A stretch of DNA of 64,000 nucleotides from Branchiostoma floridae (Eukaryota > Chordata > Leptocardii > Amphioxiformes > Branchiostomatidae): the NCBI RefSeq assembly GCF_000003815.2, contig NC_049996.1:13675297-13739296 (forward strand), given 5' to 3'. Position 1 is the first letter of the stretch, and each line of letters starts with the position of its first letter. Positions 23,457 to 34,761 of this stretch are shown here, piece by piece. Under the pieces are notes generated by a model. That model was not told where the DNA came from and made no database searches. It worked only from the letters and a program-made list of their open reading frames with translations. The position numbers and the translations under genes were made by a program.

Positions 23457-26400
23457 GATAATGTGGTGTTTGGTTGGCCCTCACCTATCTCATTTAGATT
23501 ATTCCATTCTGTTACCTATGAGGAGAGAGGGAAATAATCATTTCTTGTTATTACACAAAAATAAGGTTGCCAAACAGTTGATAATGTTATATATGTAAGG
23601 ACTGAGGTAATTCAATGTTGTAATATTGTATTCTCTGTGGTTTTATGTGGGGATCACTTGCTTCGCTTTGTGTCAAGAGTCAGATATGTGCACATGACAA
23701 ACACAGAGACTGACATCATCCTGATAACGATTTCGCGCAATACCTAAATTCTGACAAAGAGGGTGAACCAATAGTCTGCTACACTATATATGTATCAGGA
23801 GACAATGACGTCATGACCTTTGACCCACATAAGCGGAGACTGATAAACAGCAAAAAGGCATATTTCTCTAAGTCTAACGGACGTTGAAGTTATCATTTGG
23901 GTTTAACGTGCAACTCTAAGCTCATCAAATCGTAATTTTAATCCTCGAAACTATTTCTAGCGAATGCGAACCGTGTTTGAGATAGTGGGGAGGGGGGCAT
24001 CAACGTTTTTTTGGCAAGACAGAAGTCTCAGATTGTTTCAATGTTTAAATATCATGGGAAATAATATGAAGATATTGGTAAGAACTTTCTGAACTCACCT
24101 CAACAGACTCTAATTCACCAAAACTATAGTCTTACTGCAAAGTCATTGGTATACGCAGAGTTTTAGACCCTTCAGTTCAGGAAAATTTTCTCATCAGTAC
24201 CACTCGAATGTTCCGTCACATCTTATGACCTTTGACACTTGGGTCACAGTGATGATCTGACCTTAACCTGGTTACTCAGACGTATCACTTGTCCATCCAT
24301 GTCGATCATGGACACTGTCCACACTTTACTATGGTACCAAAGGTTATAGCTGAAATATATGGCACAAATGTTCACATTCTTAATTTTTCAATGACATAAA
24401 GAAAACTTTCTTTGATCGAGAACTTGTGCGCTTTTGCACAATGACACTGACCGTCGTAGTCTACTTGGCTGTTTTGTCTTGCTAAGGACTTCCATGGATT
24501 TTGTCAGTTTGGCACGAGTTATACGGCATGTATGGAATGATCATGATATTTCAGGGTGAATCGAACTTGTGGCAGATTTGACATGGGTTCCGGCTACATT
24601 TCCGCCATAGCTGTCGTTATAAGGAGAGGGCAATGGAGGTTGAGAGGAGGAATTCAACATGGCTGCGATAGGTGCCAAAAGTGTTACTGTAGACAAATTG
24701 TCGAATTAGTATACCCTCCAAGCAGATGTGGTTTGGGAAAATTGTGACCTTCTAATCACACGCCGCGTTTTTCGTCCGCTCTCCAGTACAAAGAGGGGTC
24801 AGATGATTGGGAATGCTAACATCGATCGCCACTGCCACTATCGCTGTCACCATAAAAAAGCAACAACTTTATACTTCTTTTTCATGTCATTCACAATAGG
24901 AATCAGATATTCTCCTACATGTACAGTAACAGAAATTCATGGAGCAACAAGTATCACACAGCAGCCCGGCCTTTGAGTCCAGCCGTATTGCTAATAATAT
25001 GATAACGTAGTTTTATTGACACGTCAAAAAGTACAGTGACTCTTGTATACAATGGTCAAGGATAAACTACTAATAATACGAGAGAAGGGAGAGTCATAAT
25101 GGAACGTCCAAACATTCTGTCATCAGCTGGACCTCATACACATTCGAGGGCCACTGAAGGGCTTTGGGTACTTAAGGTAACCAGAAAAGTAACTCCGAAC
25201 CGTGTATAGAAGCTCTGTGAGGCAGTGTTGGCCGAATATTCCCTTGGGTCCCTGATATGTGAGAACATGTTTACAGTCAAGTTCATATGAAGTGCGATCC
25301 TTAAAGAGAGTTAAACCTAATGTGAAATTACGTAGGGAAGGGGGCACAGTTTCTTGACAGTTTTGTAGATCCGTTAGACCACCCACTTTAAAACCTTTGT
25401 GTCATCGCCCTTCCAAAACCGTCTGGTGATCGCCATTAGCCTTCGCGCCCTCATCTCATTTTGTGTCACAGAACGGATCCAATTGCACAGCAGGACATGG
25501 TATTTTCTACAATTGTAATCATATAGAAAATTGTGTGAACTCCTCCAAAATCATATCCAGTTGCTTGAGTAACTGCTTTTTGGCTTGTCCTATCATACCT
25601 CTCTAACTCTCATCGACGTAATTTTAATTATAGAAAAGATATACTTAAACCAGGTGTGCGTGTTTTAGCCTCCTTCGCAGACTTTCGGAGCGGCGGCGTT
25701 TATTTTTTGGGGGGAGCGCTGACTCCAATTCAATATATTGGAAGAGAACCAAAAGTACAAATGTCTCCACGTTGCTGTCATTAAGATTGACGAGTAAAGC
25801 GACCCACAGTGAAACGATCCTCCTGAGTTAGTATCTCCTGAGCCAAGTCAAACTTCAGATCCTCTGATCCCGACAAGTCTGGGGTTCCTCAGATTGGCAC
25901 AATTCTTACAGTGACAAATCGTTTCCATGCGGTATTGTGTCACCTATGGAGCATGACTAATACTGAAGAGGTTGGCCCTCGCGTGACAGTAAGGCTGTAC
26001 ATTAAAGATTTACAGATTGCGGCAAAGCGCAACAATCAGAAGCGAGAATCCCTCTCAGATTTTATTTTGGAAACCACCCATTCAAGTTGAAGGATTGCAT
26101 CGACATGTTCAAGCAGATATATCGGCCCATAGTTTATTTGCTTGCCCACTCGGTTGAGCTAAGGTGGCCCGGGGACGCTCGATCCACGTTGGAGTTGTGG
26201 CGCCTGTCCCCTTGTCCAGCCGAATTCGAATGATGTTCGATGATTTTCTATCACGTAATTCGAACCGAACGCGCGTTCGAACCTGTGGTTATTTGCGACT
26301 ATTCAATGTAAACACGCACCACAAGGACCTTTAATCATTGGAGTATCGACAAGTCTCATGCTAGGATACAGACACATTCGGTATTGTCGCCGTAAGATCG

Positions 26401-27694
26401 GATATACTTTATCGAACAGTAAAAGAAGCTAGCTAGAAAAAGGGAAGTCTTGGACTTTGGGGTTTATTATCTAACTCTGCAAGACACCTGAAATATCACG
26501 ACGTCCCAAGGGGTCCCTAACGTCTTGACATTCAAGTAATCATTTTACCGAAGTGTTTGGTGATTTTGTGCTCATCAAATCCTTACTTATTTTCATAGTG
26601 TTAGCTGTAATACTTGGTTTAATGTGTCTACAGTGGACACACCAGGGTTCCTATTAAGCCCAGCTCTGGGACTATAAACAAAGATGGGTGGGAATCACTC
26701 GATCTTTCTTAAGGGCGTTTCAACATAGAGTAAAAGTGTTGATTTATATTCGTCTGTCACAATATACAGAGGAAGGTAGGCCAGTTGTAACATCCTTTGA
26801 CAAACCATATTTTGTGAACTCGTTTCGGAGGAAATAGCAGAATGGCTTTACTGTGTGTATATAAGACATCGTCGCTTTTTATTGAGTCAGTTTGTGTTCT
26901 GAGAAAGTGTTTATTCTTATAGTACCCAGGAAGACGAATAGCTCAAGTTTGAACTTAATTCACAAAGTGAAGATCAGAAGTGACGGGAGCTTATACTAGT
27001 TCAGTACTGTACTTGGTACATATATATACTACTCTGCTTACATTTGGATTTAAGTCTTTATCCAAACAGACACAGGCGTACGCTTAAACTTTAACATGCC
27101 TCTTTTGACGAGCGTTACACTACTGTAGATGATAGGGTCCTTTGGATTTTATCTTCAATGTCAACAGCATTTTGGATTTCACTTTATTTCATCTATATAG
27201 TATGACTCAATATGCAATCTCCTTTGCATTTATTTTTTTTTCATTTTCGCATTCAAAAGATCAATATATTTTTAGCAGACAAAATGATTGACGTGCTTTG
27301 ACAGTTACCTAGCGAGTGGAGCCAAACGTACATAGTAGAAATAAACCTACAACCGGAAATGAAGACAGTGTTTATCTAACACACTGCGAGGGAGGGGCTC
27401 TGTCTCAGTCTGCTAAAATCTGCCCAAATATTTTCGCTGCTGGAGTCGAGCCAGCGAGGATCTAGTACTCCTCTTCTTAGGTATGTTTCCACAAAGTGTC
27501 AAGTCTACAAGAACGACAAGTGTTTATTTGTAGTTTGGAGGTTGGAAGAGGGTGGGGTGTTGAAGTTTGCATCGAGACATATGTGCAGTAGAGATGCATA
27601 CATGTGTTTATAAATTATGTCTCAAAGTATAAAGACAGGTTCGTAAATCGTTATAAAGATAGCGTTCATTGCACAGATACTTATGACTTCGTTT
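23457..27694. other. non-coding upstream region of MMP-B
   Basis: No convincing gene. A GGGCAAGAA short repeat lies near 23300-23340 and a copy of the CCAGTTGCTTGAGTA repeat near 25550. An 87-codon open frame on the - strand at 25123-25386 has no recognised domain and unclear splice context. GC content rises locally near 26140-26290, but I see no promoter or exon there. Confidence 0.35.
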
Positions 27695-27812
27695 AAACAC
27701 TGCTCTCTATCCTGGTTTAGGTTGCTTTTTTGTACATCCACTTTGTATTGTTGTGTCTTTTTTTTTCAAAAATGAATAAAGATTATGTTCCAAAAAAAAA
27801 ACACTGCTCTCT
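27695..27812 (+). mobile_element. retroposed 3' end of a polyadenylated transcript
   Basis: A ~90-bp insert (27709-27798) ends with AATAAA (27775-27780), then ~11 nt, then a run of A. It is flanked by a 14-bp duplication AAACACTGCTCTCT at 27695-27708 and 27799-27812. Polyadenylation signal, A tail and target duplication are the marks of LINE-driven retroposition of an mRNA, strongly 5'-truncated. The parent gene cannot be named from this fragment. Confidence 0.8.
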
Positions 27813-28946
27813 GTTGTATACATACTACATAGTTTATGTTTGTGACCTTGGTGACTTTGCACTTGAAATAAATTAAATCTATCAAAATATTTCCTCTCTG
27901 TCAAGCACAATATATGAATGCTGTTGTTTACTGATAATAGTGTTTCAAGTTATGACATGTACAACACAAATAAAACATATAACAATGACTGTTCGACACA
28001 ACTGTACACAACAAGCATGTATGCAGTTCAACTCTGCTGACTGACACTGAAGCCGCAATGTCTGACGGGACTGTCGCAGTGTTATCACAAAAAGCCGTTA
28101 CCGGAATCTGTCAGTAAACTGAAATCAGTGCGGGATGACTTCAGGTCATGTTGGAAGGACAATAAACTAAAATCTCTCCTTGTACCCAAAATTAGAGCAG
28201 AAAGTGAGGCCACACTGACTCAATTCTATGGATGCCATCTGCGCGCGCACTGATTTTCGCCTGTTCTCTATGAGAAACTGTGGCGACATATGGCCCAATA
28301 GCAAAAGACAATCCAAGCCCATGAAAGGATGGAGTGAATGTTTAGTCCTGTGGTTTAGCAGCATTTATTGCTGGATTTTTATTCATCTTTTCGCCCTCAC
28401 GCATTGTCTTGTGTCTCCAAATGATGACATCCATAAAATTAAGAAAGCGTGGCCTAACCTTCGTATCCAGATCTATACAGTGAGCCCACAAGTTGATCCG
28501 AAAGTTTGTTCGTTTGTTGGTTGTTTTGCTTCAACATGATAGCTACATAGGGATACAGATAAGAGATAGAGGCAGATCTAGACCTAGACGTCCTTCCAAC
28601 ACCATATGGTGTATAGGTCGGTGCCCATCGCCGTTTCTATAGCCCTTGGGCCACACAACTTTGCAAAAAAATAATCAAAATCATGTTTTTCAATCAATTG
28701 AATACAATGTTTACATGAGACTCCACAGCCTTGGGATAGAACAACATGGCCTACATTTCTTGCCGAATGCATCAGGCAAGACGGGTTGGTATTTTTCAAT
28801 AGACTCCTCGACAATTTGAGGAATCCGCAGTGCTATTAGTTACTTACTAAGTCTGCTGGTGGTTCGGAATGTTATCCCTGGCTTCCTATGTGTGCACACA
28901 TTGTTGTGACGGGACTGGTCTAAGGTTGACAGCACCAGTTACATTA
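27813..28946. other. non-coding, no gene seen
   Basis: Open frames up to ~100 codons (28228-28539) overlap on both strands and lack domains or splice context. Confidence 0.35.
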
Positions 28947-29222
28947 ACCTAGAATCCAGTCTCCTTGTGGAACAGCCTACCGTAGTTAGTGTAGGCTCTC
29001 TACGCGGCCATTGCAGCTCTCAGCCGCCGGGGTAATCGTTTACACCCGGTAAAATTTTCACGCGGTTTGACTTTGCCCAGTGGCCGGCTAATATCCCTCT
29101 GGGCGAGTAAATCCTACAGGGTGTTGTCGAGTACCCCGGCGGCTGAGAGCTACACTTGCCCCGTAAAAAGCCTGCACTAACTACGGTAGACCGAGCCACA
29201 AGGAGGCTGGATTCCAGGTTAC
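28947..29222. mobile_element. MITE with ~90-bp terminal inverted repeats
   Basis: The left end (TAGAATCCAGTCTCCTTGTGG, then CTACCGTAGTTAGTG, then CTCTCAGCCGCCGGGGTA) is repeated in inverse orientation at the right end. About 276 bp in all and non-coding. Flanks read TTAA on the left and TTAC on the right, so a 3-bp TTA target site is possible but not clear. Confidence 0.8.
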
Positions 29223-29394
29223 AGTCACATACACACACGTCTTGTACTGGGGACAGGGAACTGTGCGACATCTTGGGTGACGGAGAAATAAGAACAAGCT
29301 GCCGCAGTGTCACCGTTTGTCCTAAAGTTAATTGATTATGAACGCTTCGACATGCCTTTAAAGATACGTAAAACCTATGTTGTGTGTGGATGTA

Positions 29395-29465
29395 AAGGGG
29401 GTGGAGTGGGTAACATACTTTAACTATTGCAAAATCAGCGAGTGGGTAACATACTTTAACTATTA
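29395..29465. repeat. two-copy direct repeat
   Basis: GAGTGGGTAACATACTTTAA then CTATT.CAAAA occurs twice in a row with a ~38-bp period. Confidence 0.8.
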
Positions 29466-29548
29466 CAAAAAGAAAAACAAATATTTTCAATCCAGTAGTG
29501 TCTAATTTGTATGGAATGCTACCAGAGTAATTTCGAAATCTGCCGATA

Positions 29549-31640
29549 CATGCCCGGCCAACACACCAATTAGGCCAATTAACTCCTATTAGAATTTTAT
29601 TCCTAACTTGGCCAAGGATAAAATATCTGTTGTTGTTTCTGTCCTGCAATTTGCCGGCCGTACCTACACATTCTACGAATTCTATTACTATTGGCCAGGG
29701 AGTTTGGTAGAGACTAAGAATAGTTTTTGTATGTTAAGTTTTCTCAGTCGCTGATTTTGCAATAGCCATCCACTCCAGACAAATATCTATACCGAACATC
29801 TGCTTGGAGACTGACCAACAGTCATGTAAATACTGCCTACACGTGGTTACAACTTATTCTACAAGCAACTTCTGCTTGGAGAATAGTTACGTAATAAACC
29901 CATCAGATGCTGAAATCATTTTAAGGTACAAGAGATGCTAACAGAAGTACCCACCTACTGCAAACTTTCCCTGCCTTAATCCAAAGATGATTTACACCGC
30001 ATGTGTCCATCCGGATTATCCACACACATATGGTCAAAGGTTATTCTGATTTATGTCATCAAGTTTTCTGATCATTTTATGGTCTGTAATATTCTATATC
30101 AGGAACCTGCGTTTATGGGTAGAAAGCAGACTGTATGCATGGAGAAGAGGTCACCAGATTTGTTTGAACCCTTCGCCCTTCAAAAAAACTTTATTGTGTG
30201 CCGAAGATTCTGAAGAACTATATGTTGTACTATTGGTGTTTTAGAACTTCGGATATATTCGTTTCGCGACTGGCAGAATTATGATAGGCTACAAAAATTC
30301 AGGGGACTTAGAAATTTAACAGAAATGACGTGAATATGTTTAAGTAAGTCACACTTGGTGCCAAAATTCTACAATAGGTACTTTAACCTGATGTATATGT
30401 TTTGACAACGGCATTTTCTCATTACCTCACGTGATGTTACTAGACACTACAGACGTTACGTGATCGCATAGACACAGACAAGTTTACATTATAAGCAGGT
30501 TACAGCACAGGGTCCTGCATCAGCGCTCTCTCCGTAAGACCACCCTTGTCAACACAGTAGGCTTGAAATACTCCCTGAACAACGGGGAAGGTTATGACTA
30601 CACACAGGCACTCACTTAGCGATAACAAACCATTCTTGTTCAAAAAATCAATCCGCTGTGCTTGAAGGGCAAAGCTCTTATGTATTTCGACCATATTAAT
30701 GTTTTAAGGGCGTCTATAGTTACACAGTTTAAGTGGCGTCGCGGCCAACCTAAGAGTCAAGTTGTTAAGTTTACAATAGTCGTTGTAGGCCACTTGTCAC
30801 ATTTGGCTTATGCAACCGTTAAGTTCCGCCTTCCTGTGTGATCAAGTCAACGCTCTATAAACTATCTGTTGTTGTTTTTGATCTGCAATTTGCCGGTGGT
30901 GCCTACACATTCTACGAATTCTGTAGCCATGCTATGTTAGAATGTTGAGTTAGAATCTGAGGCATGCTGCCTTAAGTTAAACTTTGTAATAACCGGTATA
31001 GTAACTGTAAAAGATCTTACCAAAATCGCTGTACTTTTATAGTGTAAATAAGGATTACTGTATTAATCTGAGTCATGGTTGTCTCCGCCAAAAAGGTTGC
31101 GTTTTGGTAGCTTTGGTAAATTTGAATGAACAGCACAACTCGAGAAGCATGGATTGTTTTTAATTGATATTTGTAATGTGGGTAGGCCTCGAAATAATGA
31201 AAGATTTTGTTTTAATGTACCACTTAGTCTCTTGGCTTTTAACACCTACTTACGGATAGTTCCTACGCCTATAAACGGGCCTATAAACGAGGCCTTAATC
31301 ATACGGATACATTTGAATGGCGGCTATGTTGATCTAGGCTGCCATTTAACGCCACTTCAAGCACGATGAAGTATCAGTCTTTTCAAAACACAAGGGAATC
31401 CTAGTCTCCAAGCAGATGTGTTAGCTGGATGACAAAAGAGAAGAATTTGGTCAAATAGGGACAAATAAGTTACTATTGTTTTTCAGTCAGTATTTTTCAG
31501 TCTATCCAGCTATCCGCCGGCTGGTCAGTTCACTTCTAGGCCAATTAACTCTCACTAGACTTTTATTCCTAACTTAGCCAAAGTCCCCCAGTACTCTGGC
31601 CAGGCCGGAGTCTGGTAGAGACTAAGTAAACCTGATTCTC
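29549..31640. repeat. two related copies of a dispersed repeat
   Basis: The block at 29549-29725 (GGCCAATTAACTC, TTTATTCCTAACTT, CTGTTGTTGTTT, CTACACATTCTACGAATTCT, TGGTAGAGACTAAG) reappears in two pieces at 30840-30925 and 31540-31632. The pieces are separated by unrelated sequence. This looks like one element family, the second copy rearranged or interrupted. Confidence 0.55.
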
Positions 31641-31995
31641 ATGTTCTTTCAACATTTGGTGACTAAATCACTCGTTTAAAGATGGTTATGTCGAGTACGA
31701 GAAAAATACATTTTCAAAAATAAGACATCCTTAAACGGTATATATTATTAATGGCTTAATCAGAGTTGCCCTCATTCTTGGACGTCTGTACCCTACAGTT
31801 TGGGTAAAAGCCTCATACGGAGTTTATGTTTTAGGAGTTGTCTCCCGCAATAAGGCAGTGACATCTAGCTGGCCTTTCAGATTTAGCCCTTTTACTGACC
31901 TCGTAAAGTCTGTTGTCCCTGGAAGTGGTGTCTGCTCTAGCTAGTTCCCAAGCGAGTACGGTACCGATGATGAGTAGAACATCCAGCGGCCTCAT
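30500..31995 (-). CDS. signal-peptide exon of a - strand gene; possible two-exon secreted peptide
   Basis: The exon at 31995-31900 starts at ATG in a GC-rich 5' stretch. It codes 32 residues beginning MRPLDVLLIIGTVLAWELAR, a good signal peptide, and ends at a phase-0 GTCAGT donor. The next plausible in-phase exon on the - strand is 30574-30500. It follows a strong pyrimidine tract and CAG, reads GVFQAYCVDKGGLTERALMQ and a few more residues, then stops. The joined product would be 56 aa, with a ~36-aa mature peptide holding one cysteine. I do not recognise it. The first exon is fairly well supported; the pairing with the second is a guess, and other downstream exons are possible. Confidence 0.35.
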
Positions 31996-32364
31996 GGCGC
32001 CTGCTGCCCGCCGAAGTCTGCGCGGCTGCTCGGTGACGGTTCCCCGGTCCTCGCCCTACGGCAACTGGCCCTCTGCATGCTCTCCCGCCGCGAAGCCTGT
32101 CTCTAAGTAGAAGCCGCGCGTTGTTGCGTATGCGCACCACGTACAGTGGTATGACGAGAAAACGCCCTACTATGTGGTCAGGTGCGCGGCGCTCCCCACC
32201 CAATGCACCTTCTCATAACGTCACGCGCGGAGTCTGATCTCAACCCGCCACCCCCGCTACTAAATTGGCAATCAGTGTCAACAACCAGGGGCTCGGGTAT
32301 TTGGGAAGGGTCACGAGGCAGGGAAAACCAGGCCACAGCGCCTTGCTGTGACGCGCAGAACATT

Positions 32365-32560
32365 TAAGGGTGGTTAGCGACCCTGCAACAGGACCAAGGG
32401 GTTGGGAGTTCGAATCCTGGATGTTGTCGCCAACAATAAAATGCACGCTACTGGAAATGGTTGCAGTTAAGCCGTGGTCTACTGTTCGTTGTCCTTGCAA
32501 TCGTCGAAAATAAAGAGCTAGGGGAATTTCCCTGTACAATGAACTTGTACAATACTGCAC
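32365..32560 (+). mobile_element. tRNA-derived SINE copy
   Basis: Has a B-box-like GAGTTCGAATCC at about 32408 and an A-box-like TGGTTAGCGA upstream at the usual distance. An unrelated body follows. It lacks a complete cloverleaf, so it is a SINE head rather than a tRNA gene. Confidence 0.5.
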
Positions 32561-34761
32561 ATAGCGTCTGTCTTCTCTGTCACCTCAAGTGGAAGTTTAG
32601 CTTTTCAGTGGGCGGGGCTAAACTTTCTTGAGATCATTTTCGAGGAATACAAGTCAACAACAGGTCGTTTAGTGTCGGACGATGTTTTGCGCCCGTCGCT
32701 ATGACAACGAGGTCGTTTTGTGGAAAAAGGTGTTAAGACTTTCAGGCGACAAAAGGTTGAAGTTGAATAGCTGGACTCAAGCTGGACTCATTTTAAAGTA
32801 TCTGTCTCTTATTCTTTTATTACCTGAGAAGTAAAAACTTTTGCGAAGCGTGGAAGTCACGAATCGGGGGCGCAAGTGACGTATGACATACGGGGTCTTT
32901 GTGTGACACATTCGTGGAACTTCAGTAGAAGCACGGCGATCGCAGCTGTCCAATCGTAGGACAGGTTTGTATGTCTCCTCTTTTTAATTGGACAGAAGAC
33001 TGCTGTTCTGGGATTGACTAAGGTGCAGCATAAATATGTTTCGGAAAGAATGACATATTAATGGAAATTTATATATATTTCAGTTCTACAATCCTTATCA
33101 GGATTATTAATGAATGAGCTAAGACGGGAACTGTACATTGTGTAGTCAAGAAAGAATCGACAAATCAAGCAAGCATACTAGCCAACCAATCAATAGCAAT
33201 CTCCCCTCAAACATCTGCTTGAAGAGCGCTTTTCAAGATCCCCTCCATTGGCGCCGTCTAGAGGTTGACTTTGGGAATGCATCTTTAGCTATCGTGTCGT
33301 TCATGATCGCCGTTGGTTTGTGAAAAACAAAGCGCCTCTAACGGCGGCCTTCCGTACTGCACAAACGAATTAGCAACTGGTTTGGGCTGCATTGCTATCA
33401 ACGCAGACAAACCTTTGTTAGAAACATAAGTAACCTTGTTTTTAGTTTCAAAAACGTCAAGAAGAGAGCGTTTGTGAATATGGGCAAGTGGAACTTGGGC
33501 GAATCAAGGAGGTTAAAAAAAACCTCCCCAAACCTTGGAGGTTAAAACCTCCTTGGGCGAATTGAAAGAATGACAGGACTATTCCTGCACACTAACAATT
33601 GACGGTGAAGTTTATTCATTAACGAATATCATATCATATCATATCATGTTTAGACACTTTCAGTATACAGAAGCCTGACAAATGTCATGGAGGTGATAAC
33701 ATGAAAATGTAAAGTAAAGTGAGGACATTTCACTTGTACACTTAGATGAATGAACTGCATACAACACTTCACGGGTAAGGTTTTTGTGACAGAGATTTAG
33801 TAACCTTAATATTTCACTGTTTCACTTTGCAGGATTTCAAAGCATATAGATGGACACTTACACGTCACAATGTGCAGACTATATTATGTTACCTACCTAC
33901 TACCTACCTAGTCCCTTGACCTTGATATTATGTTACGGACACACAAACATACATTTATGTATATACGAGACCAAGAAAACCCAACCCCAGTCAGTTATCC
34001 TTTTGTAACATAGCAAATGTGGCGTATACATGACATAACTGATGAGATATACAGACAAGTTGTGTTGTGTTCTTCTAAATGTAATTTCACTTATGTTTTA
34101 GATGGACGCTTTCCACCTAAACCTGTAAGATACATAATACCAGCTGGTACAACGGTTAAAATCAGAAAATGGGGATAGGCGTACCTGGCTAAGGATACTT
34201 GTTCTTTTCAAGTTGAACTTTGACATACGTGCACAGACGATTCAAATAACATATTCAACATCACCAAAGTATGAATATTATTCTACTGTACAGAAGATAT
34301 TGTTCCCACCCCCGTGGTGGTATTGTGACGTCATCATGACTTTGAAGAGATTCAACATCTGTCGGACCAGTCAGACCAAACTGTTTTGCACGTGACAACA
34401 ACTTTGACCAATCACAATGCAGCAATAAAATCTGTGAAGGCCATCATGTTCGTCCGGAAAAAAGATTACTTAAAAGCCTCAGTGACACTTAAAACGGCCA
34501 CTTCATGAGCAAAAGTAGTCTTCAGGATGACACAATTTTCTTCAGTTATTTCTGAAATTCGATTGTTTTTCTACTGCACTGAACATTCTGATGAAAACTA
34601 AAAAAAATGAAATTGGTCGGTTTACACAGAGATTTGAGGGCGTCGAATTAGATTTGGTTTGAACAAGGAGCTTATGGTTTGAAGAAACATTTGTGTCAGC
34701 CTGTAAGTGCCTGGAACATACCACGCAGAGGAAGAGGGGAGGGGGGGTGTAGAGTTTGCTC
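32561..34761. other. non-coding, with a nested palindrome near 33490-33560
   Basis: No gene seen. At 33494-33561 the arms TTGGGCGAAT, AAGGAGGTT and AACCTCCTT form overlapping hairpins, probably a MITE remnant. ATATC pentamers repeat near 33630 and CTAC/CTAC near 33892. Confidence 0.4.

Noticed and set aside
25123-25386. 87-codon open frame on the - strand, cysteine-containing
   Set aside because: Reads smoothly and could be a fossil fragment, but I recognise no family and see no convincing splice sites.
29020-29649. 209-codon open frame on the - strand
   Set aside because: It covers one arm of the inverted-repeat MITE, a two-copy direct repeat and part of a dispersed repeat. No domain is recognisable.
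31900-31995. first exon of MMP-B
   Set aside because: It has its own complete signal peptide and joining it in phase would put two hydrophobic leaders in a row. The 23442-23456 mini-exon is a better fit.
32400-32420. tRNA gene (also near 39270, 53320 and 57050)
   Set aside because: Each has a B-box but no cloverleaf that pairs, and each is followed by a SINE-type body, so they are SINE heads.
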